Shown here: positions 56,925 to 64,000 of the stretch, piece after piece | Numbering within the stretch: position 1 is the first letter of the stretch | Layout of the letters: the number at the start of each line of letters is the position of its first letter | Assembly (NCBI GenBank): GCA_000785145.2 | Contig: JSZA02000011.1 | Span: forward strand, 1 to 64,000 | Length of the DNA: 64,000 bases | Direction: 5' to 3' | From: Candidatus Thiomargarita nelsonii | GTDB taxonomy: Bacteria; Pseudomonadota; Gammaproteobacteria; Beggiatoales; Beggiatoaceae | The notes under the pieces: model-generated | Told to the model about the DNA's origin: nothing | Database searches by the model: none | Seen by the model: only the letters and a program-made list of their open reading frames with translations | Program-made: the position numbers and the translations under genes

Positions 56925-58973
56925 TCAGTCAGCCTCAAAATCAAATTCCGGCACTGAGAGCGGCTCTTGGATATAATTTCCTTGAACAAAATTAACTTCA
57001 GATGACCATAGAACCGCCAAACTATCAGCATCTTCCACTGAGACAGCAATTAACTGTTTACCAAATTCACGCGCCTTTTTGACAACATTTTCCAGTGCTT
57101 GCTGATTTTCAGGTTGGCTCAATAACCCTCCCTTGCTATAAGAGGCATCAATTTTGACATAATCAACCGGGAGATGTTTAAGTATGGTATCAAAATTCAG
57201 CTCACTGCCAAAATGTTCAAGCGCCGATTTGCACTTAAATTTGTTTAATTGGTTAATAAAAGTGTTAGCGAGTTTAATTTGCTCTTGCGCTATGGATTCA
57301 CGGATTTCAAAAATGATGTTTTCTCCAGATAACTGAGTGGAATTGAGTTGTTTCCCAATATACTCTGTCATTTTTTTATCCCTGATACTCTGAGCAGACA
57401 ATTTGATGAAAAAGTAAGTTTTACGTCCATTTTTTTCATGCTCCGCTGATATGTTAATGGCTTGTTGGATGATCCATTTATCCAACGAGATGCTTAAATT
57501 AGCTTTTTCAGCGGCTTGAAATAGATCAGGATTTGGGACAGTTTGCCCTTCAGAATCCACCATCTGCAACAAGACTTCAAAAAATTCTTGCGTTTCACCA
57601 TGCAAACTGACGATAGGTTGATAAAGTAGTGATAAGCGATTTTCTTCAATCGCCGTTTCAATGAGCTTGGCAATCTGAGAGCTATCTTGTTTATCTTTTT
57701 CTATCACAACTTCATACACTTTAAAAGCGTTACCGCCTTTTTCTTGGGCATTTTGACAAGCGGCACGCCCCTCATTTAGCACATCTTGTGGACTGTCGGC
57801 TACAGCGAGAACTCGGGTAATGCCGATACTACAGGTGTTGACAACCGATTGCTTGTCCAATTCAGTCACACTTTCTTCTACCACCTTACAGATTTTATCG
57901 GCGATGTCAGCAGCCCCCGCATATTTTTTACCCTCTTCGTCACTCATTAAGAGTGTGAAGACGCCTTCACTAAAGCGAGCTAAAATGCCCTCATCTGATA
58001 TACGCTTGATAACTTTAGCCATATTTTTAATCACTGGCTCGGTGCCACCAACCCCTAGCTGTTCTTTAATGCGATTAAAGTTATCCAAGGCAATGTAAAA
58101 CAAGACACTGCGCGTCTGGGTTTCTTTCGCATTAACCAAGGCTTCTTCCAACAATTCAAGAAAATGTTGACTGTTAAAGAGCCCAGTCGATGGATCACGA
58201 TTTTTCCAAGATTGATCATGGATGACAAGCTGAATGCGGGGCTCGCTGTCATAAATGCTTTGAGTGACTGCCATTTTCAGTTTAAATCGTTGCTCATTTG
58301 ATTTCACTCCATATAATTCGATTTGGCGCTCATCTGACATTTCTGTGGTCATAAACTCACGCAGAAAATCTTTAAACTTTTCTTGGTTATTAGGGGTGAT
58401 TAAATCCATGATGGGTAAACCATCCAAGTCGTCCATGCTAGTATAAGCAAACATCTTTAAATAACTGGCGTTAGCATAGACAAGCACACCTTCATGGACA
58501 TAAGCGATTGCATCGCGTGAGGAGTCCAGCAGCATTTTGTTTTGCTTTTGAGTGCTTTGGAAAACTTGTTCAACTTGTTGATACTGACGACGTTCAGCCA
58601 AATTTTTGAGTTCTCTGCCAACAACAAGGGCTAAACAAGCCTCATTGTCACTAGGTACGACTTGTGTGGCACCGGCATTGAGTAACTCAAACATATTTTT
58701 ATTATCATCAGCAAGAATAATGATTGGAATATCTCGTTTGGATTTTGATACTATCTCGCAAACTTGCGCTACGGTGAAATCACCTACTTGAGGTACTGAA
58801 ATAATTAAGTCCCATTCTTGTTTGTTGCTCAAGGCTTTTTGTAAGTCTTCATCGTCTTCAATATGGCGTGGACGAATGGGATAGCGTGCTTTACGCAAAT
58901 TTCTAAAAATGACTTCAGCCTCATTAGCGGATTCTTCAATAACAATTAGTCGGATAATGTCTTTTTGCATCAA
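56925..58973 (-). CDS. fimX: FimX-like REC-PAS-GGDEF-EAL protein
   Basis: 682 aa. REC-like N-terminus (IRLIVIEESANEAEVIFRNL), PAS (about 150-260: LLDSSRDAIAYVHEGVLVYANAS), GGDEF-like domain with ILARFSEGVFTLL in place of GG(D/E)EF, and an EAL-like domain starting SLLYQPIVSLHGETQEFFEVLLQM (EVL for EAL). Both degenerate sites mean it binds c-di-GMP rather than making or cutting it. FimX acts with PilZ and PilB in type IV pilus extension; pilZ is at 16506. Confidence 0.88.
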   Translation of the reverse strand: MMQKDIIRLIVIEESANEAEVIFRNLRKARYPIRPRHIEDDEDLQKALSNKQEWDLIISVPQVGDFTVAQVCEIVSKSKRDIPIIILADDNKNMFELLNAGATQVVPSDNEACLALVVGRELKNLAERRQYQQVEQVFQSTQKQNKMLLDSSRDAIAYVHEGVLVYANASYLKMFAYTSMDDLDGLPIMDLITPNNQEKFKDFLREFMTTEMSDERQIELYGVKSNEQRFKLKMAVTQSIYDSEPRIQLVIHDQSWKNRDPSTGLFNSQHFLELLEEALVNAKETQTRSVLFYIALDNFNRIKEQLGVGGTEPVIKNMAKVIKRISDEGILARFSEGVFTLLMSDEEGKKYAGAADIADKICKVVEESVTELDKQSVVNTCSIGITRVLAVADSPQDVLNEGRAACQNAQEKGGNAFKVYEVVIEKDKQDSSQIAKLIETAIEENRLSLLYQPIVSLHGETQEFFEVLLQMVDSEGQTVPNPDLFQAAEKANLSISLDKWIIQQAINISAEHEKNGRKTYFFIKLSAQSIRDKKMTEYIGKQLNSTQLSGENIIFEIRESIAQEQIKLANTFINQLNKFKCKSALEHFGSELNFDTILKHLPVDYVKIDASYSKGGLLSQPENQQALENVVKKAREFGKQLIAVSVEDADSLAVLWSSEVNFVQGNYIQEPLSVPEFDFEAD

Positions 58974-59002
58974 AATAGCCTTTATCTAAATAGGGGATTA
59001 AT

Positions 59003-59911
59003 ATGAAAAATTTTGAAGTGAATACACCCAAATTAAGTATAGTCTTTCTGAATTATAACCGTATCAGAGAAACTCGTTATACTCTCGCGCAGTTATCGCG
59101 CCTTTTTGAGGGGCGTGATGATGTTGAAGTTATCGCGGTTGATAATGGCTCTACCGATGGCACGCGAGAATTTTTGCAAACCCAGGCAGATTGGGCACGG
59201 GTGCTGTCTCTCCCAAGCAACCTTGGTATTGCGGGTTATAACGAGGGCTTTAAGCAAGCCAAGGGTGATTATTTGCTGGTATTGGATGATGATTCACATC
59301 CGGTAGATAATATAACACTTGATCGTATTATTCAATGCTTAGATACTCGCCCCGATGTTGGCGTCGTCGCCTGTCGCATTGAGTCTTTGAAAGGTGAGCC
59401 GATCTATAGTTGGCATCTCCCTCAAAACGATGCACCTGGTACTTCAATGGCATTTGTTGGCTGTGGATTTGCTATTCGCCGCACTTTATTTGAAGAAATC
59501 GGCTGGTATCCAACAGATTTATTTATCTATCAAAATGAAATTGAGGTAGCCATTCGGGTGATGCGCTCTCAGTATAAAATATATTATGATCCCAATTGTC
59601 GGGTGGTACACCGTGAATCTCCTAGCGGGCGCACCAATTGGCGAAGGGTGTATTATGAAACGCGCAATACGATTTGGCTTATACGCCGTTATTTTCCGTT
59701 CCCAATGGCAGCTTATTTGATTGGCTCTCGCCTGTTTTTTGGTCTCATCCATGCTTTGCAATCGCTAGAATTTCGGGGCTATTATCGCGCTGTCCTTGAT
59801 GCTTTGCATACGCCCATAGAACCCCAAGTATTATCCCCCCTTTTACGCCAGCAATTGATCACTTTTTGGCGACAAAATAGTGTTTGGCATCAGTTGTTGG
59901 CTCGGTTTTGA
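59003..59911 (+). CDS. Family 2 glycosyltransferase
   Basis: 302 aa, GT-A fold. LSIVFLNYNRIRETRYTL, VIAVDNGSTDGTREFL, NLGIAGYNEGFKQAKGDYLLVLDDDS (DxD) and the acceptor part FVGCGFAIRRTLFEEIG, YQNEIEVAIRVMRSQY; a C-terminal RETRNTIWLIRRYFP patch as in rhamnosyltransferase-like enzymes. Probably makes a surface glycan. Start after AGGGG; divergent from the fimX-like gene. Confidence 0.87.
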   Translation: MKNFEVNTPKLSIVFLNYNRIRETRYTLAQLSRLFEGRDDVEVIAVDNGSTDGTREFLQTQADWARVLSLPSNLGIAGYNEGFKQAKGDYLLVLDDDSHPVDNITLDRIIQCLDTRPDVGVVACRIESLKGEPIYSWHLPQNDAPGTSMAFVGCGFAIRRTLFEEIGWYPTDLFIYQNEIEVAIRVMRSQYKIYYDPNCRVVHRESPSGRTNWRRVYYETRNTIWLIRRYFPFPMAAYLIGSRLFFGLIHALQSLEFRGYYRAVLDALHTPIEPQVLSPLLRQQLITFWRQNSVWHQLLARF

Positions 59912-59920
59912 TGGTTATTT

Positions 59921-59951
59921 TAATCCTATTTCTTGAAGAAATAGGATTTTT
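59921..59951 (+). terminator. Rho-independent terminator after the glycosyltransferase
   Basis: AATCCTATTTCTT-GAAGAAATAGGATT stem, same stem as after tamB. Confidence 0.9.
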
Positions 59952-59989
59952 AAGACACTTTGTTGATCTCAACATTACTTAAATATATG

Positions 59990-60235
59990 TAGTATCCACC
60001 CTACATGTATGGTTTTTCCTTAACTTAATGGCATTGCGTTTTTAGCAGGGATAAGTCAAAACAAAAAAATAATGCCAAAAACTAACGACAGGGATTTGTT
60101 TTTAGCAGGGATAAGTCAAAATCGCAAAGCAATGGGTTGGTTTTGATTTTGATTTATCCTTGCTAAAAAATTGGCTGTCGTTATTACGCTTGAATTCATC
60201 TCTTTTGAGCTTGAGACCAATTAGAGGGGGTTAAT
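59990..60235. repeat. Repeat block with a MITE right end
   Basis: Holds CTTAACTTAATGGCATTG (about 60013-60030, a lone CAATGCC-family end) and two TTTTTAGCAGGGATAAGTC copies shared with 13.2-13.8 kb. Confidence 0.7.
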
Positions 60236-60358
60236 ATGCCTTACACTTGGGAAGATTTTACGAGAGAACATTTACATTTGTTAGCACCCAAGGAACGTCT
60301 CGAAGGGATTTCTGTCAAGGAACGTTTTGAAGGGATTTCTATCAAGAAAATTGAATAA
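60236..60358 (+). CDS. Short ORF related to DUF4351-type tail
   Basis: 40 aa with two tandem KERLEGIS/KERFEGIS units. Such 'ERLEGL' repeats end Rpn-transposase-like proteins. The start TWEDFTREHL may be an own start; possibly a remnant. RBS GAGGGGG. Confidence 0.45.
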   Translation: MPYTWEDFTREHLHLLAPKERLEGISVKERFEGISIKKIE

Positions 60359-60973
60359 TACTTGTCCAAACTCAAGCATTAACGAGTCCAAGAAGCCTCA
60401 ATATCTTCCTCTCTGGGAGGAGCGGGAGATATTGGGCTCCAACATAGAATAAAACTAAGGGCAACCACAAAGGATTGTCCCCTAAAAACACATTAAGGCT
60501 CGATAAACCTAAACATCCAACTGAATATCAACCGCCTTATCATCCATCCTAATTTATCTTGAGGTTGATTTTTGGGTTTGGCTCCTTTAATTTGTCAACG
60601 TTTTTCAATTGATTTTTTTTTGATTTTCAGTTTAATTTTATAGGGTGACATTTTTTTGATGGGTAGTTGACACAAAAAAAGCTTGAGCCGAGTGGCAGTG
60701 TCTTTTGAGGAGTTGATGGGGATTGGTGGGTTAGAATTGTTGCTGGCTATTCGGTCAATGCCACCAACGCCCGAGGGCAACCACTAGGGTGTTGCCCCCT
60801 GGGGCGTTGGTGGCTTTGCGGCTTGAGATGGCAAACCTAACGCTGCATCTTGATGGTGGCAAGTCATAATTAATTCTTGTGCAATCTGTTAAAATTTTGT
60901 TTATACTTTTAGCAATGCCTAATTTAGCTCGTAGTCTATTACGCCATTTTCAAGGAGCAATTCTGGTACCATA
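60359..60973. other. Gap without recognisable genes
   Basis: Contains a hairpin GCCACCAACGCC...GGCGTTGGTGGC (about 60760-60815) and AT-rich sequence. Nothing else supported. Confidence 0.5.
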
Positions 60974-61249
60974 ATGCGGAGCTTGCTTAATAATTTTGCG
61001 AGGATTTACCAAGCTGTAGGCCGCTTATCAGAGGCCTTGCTATTCGTTTATTTACCACATGATAGGCCGCTCATCCAAGGCTTTACCTTTGTCTGAAAAA
61101 GCCTATCGTCTCAGAAAAGAGGTGTTAGGAGCCATGCACCCTTCCACACTTACTAGCCTTATTCATTTGGCGAGAATTTACCAAAAACCAGGCAAAATCC
61201 ACAAAGCGATTAAGCATTTTGAAAAAATCGTCACAGGCGTAGAACACCT

Positions 61250-61301
61250 CAATGCCATTAAGCCTGTCCCGACGCAAGGAGGGACAGGCTTAATGGCATT
61301 G
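61250..61301. repeat. Mini-MITE, CAATGCC family, copy 5, in frame
   Basis: 52 bp: CAATGCCATTAAGCCTGTCC and its complement around CGACGCAAGG. Duplication GTAGAACACCT at 61239-61249 and 61302-61312. Together 63 bases, so the host frame is kept. Confidence 0.93.
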
Positions 61302-62340
61302 GTAGAACACCTACGAAGTGGCGGCTTCTCCCCCGAAAACCGACAAGCCTTATTTAAAGAATGGGTATCTAGTTACTTCAGACTTTCCTATTTATACGCT
61401 AAACAATCTCGTTTAGATGACGCTTTTCGCCTCGCTGAACTCAGCAAAGCTCGTACATTGTTGGAATCCCTAGCTGCCAAACACGCTGCTCAAGAAAGTG
61501 GACTTAGCAAAGCAGAGCAACAAAAATTACAGAATTACGAAACCCGTTTAGCTGATTTCAATGATAAAATTGGTAAGGCACTCAATGAGAAAGTACGTTT
61601 GGAAACCGACAAAAACCAATTAATTGCTGACTTAAACAAGTTTGAACGAAAATTAAAAGCTAAATATCCAAAATATGCTGAACTCAGTGACGTACAGATA
61701 CTTAGTGCCAAAAATGGCGCGAAACACTTGTCTAAAAATGCTGTGTTGATTAGTTATCTGGTTGAGTCTAATCTTGTCTTAGCCTTTACCTTTGAAAGTA
61801 ATGGCAAGCTTACCGCGCACGATTTAGGAAAAATACAGAATCTCAAAAAAGACTTGGAAAGCTATCGTTATCAAATGTCACGGGATAAGACGAGATCAAA
61901 ATTTGATATGAATAAGAAGGATAAGAAAGATATTAAAAAGCTCAGTATTGAGCTAAGCAAACGTTTGTTAGAGCCTCTCAAGAATATTATTAAGGATAAA
62001 TCCCATTGGATTATCTCTCCTTCGGGGGTGTTAGCGTTGATTCCTTTTGAAACTTTGCGGTTTGAGGGTGAAGAACAGCCTGTAATTGATCAACACAAAG
62101 TAAGTTATGTTCAATCTTTGTCGATTTTGGCTATGTTGCAAAAACGCGACTTAGCCTATAAGCAGATTAAAAATCGGGGAAATTTATTCGCAATGGGTGC
62201 GCCGATTTATCAAAAGGCTGGGAAATCTTCAAAAAAAGCTAAGCAATTGAAAGCAGGCAAAGGGCAAATTGAAGCTTTGACGGCGACTAAAAGGGAGTTC
62301 TTAAAAAAGGGTGGTAAGTACGCTAATCCCAGGTATTGGG

Positions 62341-62514
62341 CAATGCCATTGGCGTAGGGGCGGGCAACCACTAGGGTGTTGCCCCTACACCCGCCCCTAC
62401 GAGAAATCACGGTTTGTAGGGGCAATCCTTTATGGTTGCCCTCAAGATCCCTCCTTAAGGTCCCTCCTAAAGGTCCCTCCTAACGTCGGGAGGAGGACAG
62501 GCTTAATGGCATTG
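62341..62514. repeat. MITE, CAATGCC family, copy 6
   Basis: 174 bp with a GTTGCCC/GGGCAACC stem and a right end GACAGGCTTAATGGCATTG like the mini-MITE. Duplication AGGTATTGGG at 62331-62340 and 62515-62524. Confidence 0.9.
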
Positions 62515-62622
62515 AGGTATTGGGCGGCGTTTGTTTTGTATGGCGTTTAGACGCGCTATTTTCTTGTATTGTTTTCGCATTGCATTATTAATTATTACAA
62601 TTTAAAGGAGAAATTACATTAC

Positions 62623-63104
62623 ATGAAATTTATTGGTAAAATTATTTCCAGACATGTTTACCTCATTTTGATTCTGGCTTTAGTGGGGTGTACAGGGCAA
62701 CCAACAACTGAAAAATCAGTTCCATCAACTGAGACACCATTTCAATTAACTGAGACACCAGTAGTTTAATCAACTGAAAAAGCTGAATACGAAACAGTGC
62801 AAGCTGCAAAGGCATTATCACGAGGCGATTATGCTACAGCAGTCGAGTGGTTTCAAAAAGCGGCAGAACAAGGATATGCCCTAGCGCAAATATTATTAGG
62901 CAGGATGTACATAAATGGCGAAGGGGTGACTCAAAATTATCAAGAAGCCGTGAAGTGGTTTCAAAAAGCGGCTGTTCAGGGAAATGCTGACGCGCAAGTC
63001 TACTTGGGCATAATGTACGGTACAGGGAAAGGAGTGACGGCAAACGATCAAGGGATAATGGACATGCTGAGGCGCAAGAATTATTACAACAATTGGGTAA
63101 ATAA
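62623..63104 (+). pseudogene. Sel1-repeat lipoprotein, nonsense and frameshift
   Basis: Signal with lipobox ALVGC (Cys about 24), a short Thr/Glu/Pro linker, an in-frame TAA at 62767-62769, then in the same frame AKALSRGDYATAVEWFQKAAEQGYALAQ and one more Sel1 unit (EAVKWFQKAAVQGNADAQVYLG). After DQG the frame slips: the alternative frame gives GHAEAQELLQQLGK and a stop at 63102-63104, a normal Sel1 end. RBS AAAGGAG before ATG 62623. Sel1 lipoproteins are protein-binding envelope scaffolds. Confidence 0.78.
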
Positions 63105-63251
63105 CAAGCAAGTGTTGGGTGCGTTCTATTGGTTGTTTCAGCATTCGTTGTACTCATCTCAGGTTTGAACTGTGATTTTTGTGATTAAACATGACATGTT
63201 TTTTGTTGTCTGAATTTTGATTTATGATTTACTTGTAAAAAGGATAAACCC

Positions 63252-63470
63252 ATGCTACACAATTATACTGCTAAGTACACCAAAATTGATGCTGGTTATA
63301 TGGGGCAACTTATTGACTGGCCAGATGTTATAACTGAAGGACAAGATCTTGAAGAATGTCGCGCTATGTTGAGAGATGCACTGAATGAAATGGTTTTAGC
63401 CTATAAAATGCAAAACCAAGAAATCCCGTTAGGAAATAGTTTAATCGAACAACTGCCTGTGGAGATTTAG
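63252..63470 (+). CDS. hicB: HicB-type antitoxin
   Basis: 72 aa, degraded-RNase-H fold: KIDAGYMGQLIDWPDVITEGQDLEECRAMLRDALNEMV. Neutralises HicA. Antitoxin-first order; the next gene begins 1 nt after its stop. RBS AAAAGGAT. Confidence 0.9.
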   Translation: MLHNYTAKYTKIDAGYMGQLIDWPDVITEGQDLEECRAMLRDALNEMVLAYKMQNQEIPLGNSLIEQLPVEI

Positions 63471-63471
63471 G

Positions 63472-63660
63472 ATGTCTGTCAAGCTGCGTGATCTTGTCAA
63501 CTATTTGGAAAATAATGAATTTTACTTGCTACGTGAAGGCGGAAATCATTCCATCTATACCAATAACATCAAAACAATTCCTGTGAAGAGACATAAACAG
63601 TTTGACAGGATTACGGCTAACAAATTGTGCAAACAAGCTGGGCTTCAGCCCAAATTTTAA
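63472..63660 (+). CDS. hicA: HicA-type mRNA interferase toxin
   Basis: 62 aa. KLRDLVNYLENNEFYLLREGGNHSIYTN with the catalytic His in GGNHSIY, then VKRHKQFDRITANKLCKQAGL. Cleaves mRNA; paired with HicB. Confidence 0.9.
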   Translation: MSVKLRDLVNYLENNEFYLLREGGNHSIYTNNIKTIPVKRHKQFDRITANKLCKQAGLQPKF

Positions 63661-63676
63661 AATTATACCTTCGAGG

Positions 63677-64000
63677 TTAAATGGCGATGAGCGAAGTGGT
63701 GAAGATCAAACTTGGGTGTCTTATGGAACTCGTGGCGGTAATATCGGAGAGAAAGACAATTATGATGTCTTAGATGATGAAATTAATTCCTGGTTGGGGG
63801 CTATTTATGCCAAAACACATAATGTGGTTTTTATCTCTGATTCTTGTCATTCTGGTAGCGTCGCTAGGAACAAAGCACCTATTAGTCGCGGTTTAAGCCG
63901 AGATGAACGGACTCATATATTGGGAAAAAAGGTTGATTCTAAAATTGAGAAATATTATGGTATCCATATTGGCTCGGCACAAAACGATGAGTTTGCCTCG
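63677..64000 (+). pseudogene. Caspase-like (C14) peptidase fragment, runs off the window
   Basis: Open frame without a start: SGEDQTWVSYGTRGG, YDVLDDEINSWLGAIYAKTHNVVFISDSCHSG. DSCHSG holds the catalytic Cys and DDEI is a typical metacaspase element. The N-terminal half with the catalytic His (YYSGHG) is absent: upstream sequence is hicA. So it is either a 5'-truncated remnant or a gene disrupted by the hicBA insertion. Confidence 0.75.

Larger units (their letters stand above)
60974..62550 (+). pseudogene. TPR-CHAT protein, decayed
   Basis: A short first piece (60974, NNFARIYQAVGRLSEAL) is TPR, then a frameshift. From 61059: TPR (LIHLARIYQKPGKIHKAIKHF), an insert of 21 codons (61250-61312), coiled coil, and the start of a CHAT domain (LISYLVESNLVLAF, SHWIISPSGVLALIPFETLRF). 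From GQIEAL the sequence jumps to TATKREFLKKGGKYANPRYW, the end of a CHAT domain, so the segment with the catalytic His and Cys is missing. The end is cut by a MITE; its removal restores RYWAAFVLYGV and the stop. CHAT proteases are caspase relatives; this one cannot be active. Confidence 0.8.

Overview
The window looks like a gammaproteobacterium of the large filamentous sulfur bacteria (Beggiatoa/Thioploca-like, Thiotrichales). This is inferred from gene content, not from a marker phylogeny. Supporting points are the holB-pilZ-tatD order, a FimX-type GGDEF/EAL protein, WaaA (Kdo transferase, so an LPS outer membrane), TamB, a fused MsrAB, ArgA, and an unusually dense load of palindromic intergenic repeats, small inverted-repeat elements, broken genes, toxin-antitoxin pairs, CHAT/caspase/WD40 proteins and defence genes. 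DNA is AT-rich. Housekeeping genes are intact; much of the accessory content is decayed.

Layout. 1-5.4 kb: a WD40 gene cut by a MITE, a C2H2-finger protein, higBA, polyphosphate glucokinase, and fragments. 5.5-12.8 kb: an AAA/PD-(D/E)XK protein, a Septu-like ATPase with a frameshifted HNH partner, and a tight three-gene operon (Cas6-like RAMP, frameshifted unknown protein, TPR protein). 12.8-15.5 kb: non-coding repeats with one two-gene ART-like module. 15.5-21.9 kb: holB-pilZ-tatD, tRNA-Lys, nadE, a zinc-ribbon protein and an esterase. 22-34.9 kb: a TerY-P-like triad (vWA, PP2C, Ser/Thr kinase fused to an FGE domain), a truncated ATPase, and an operon of vWA-like membrane protein, vWA lipoprotein, ABC ATPase and FtsX-like permease. 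35-45.5 kb: AAA/nuclease, msrAB, orphan Phd, a 1.9-kb composite element carrying a putative metallopeptidase toxin and lipoprotein, and tamB with internal 161-residue repeats. 45.4-51.5 kb: tandemly duplicated antirepressor cassettes, a second decayed ART-like module, duplicated coaX pieces, coaX. 51.5-60 kb: IS607 TnpA relic, waaA, argE, argA, fimX-like gene, glycosyltransferase. 60-64 kb: degenerate TPR-CHAT gene, broken Sel1 lipoprotein, hicBA and a caspase fragment that runs off the end.

The strongest structural story is mobility without a visible transposase. One MITE family (ends CAATGCCATTAAG...) occurs six times, each copy flanked by a perfect 10-12 bp direct repeat; three copies cut genes whose reading frame is restored by precise removal, and one 52-bp copy plus its duplication adds exactly 21 codons in frame. 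A second family (TGGGGTGGTGAAAA ends) brackets a cargo of genes, with a 9-bp duplication at the outer ends only. A third (GAGTACAAC ends) supplies new stop codons to neighbouring genes.

The best candidates for undescribed systems are the Cas6-like/TPR operon, the vWA-vWA-ABC-FtsX operon beside the kinase triad, and the ART-like two-gene module.
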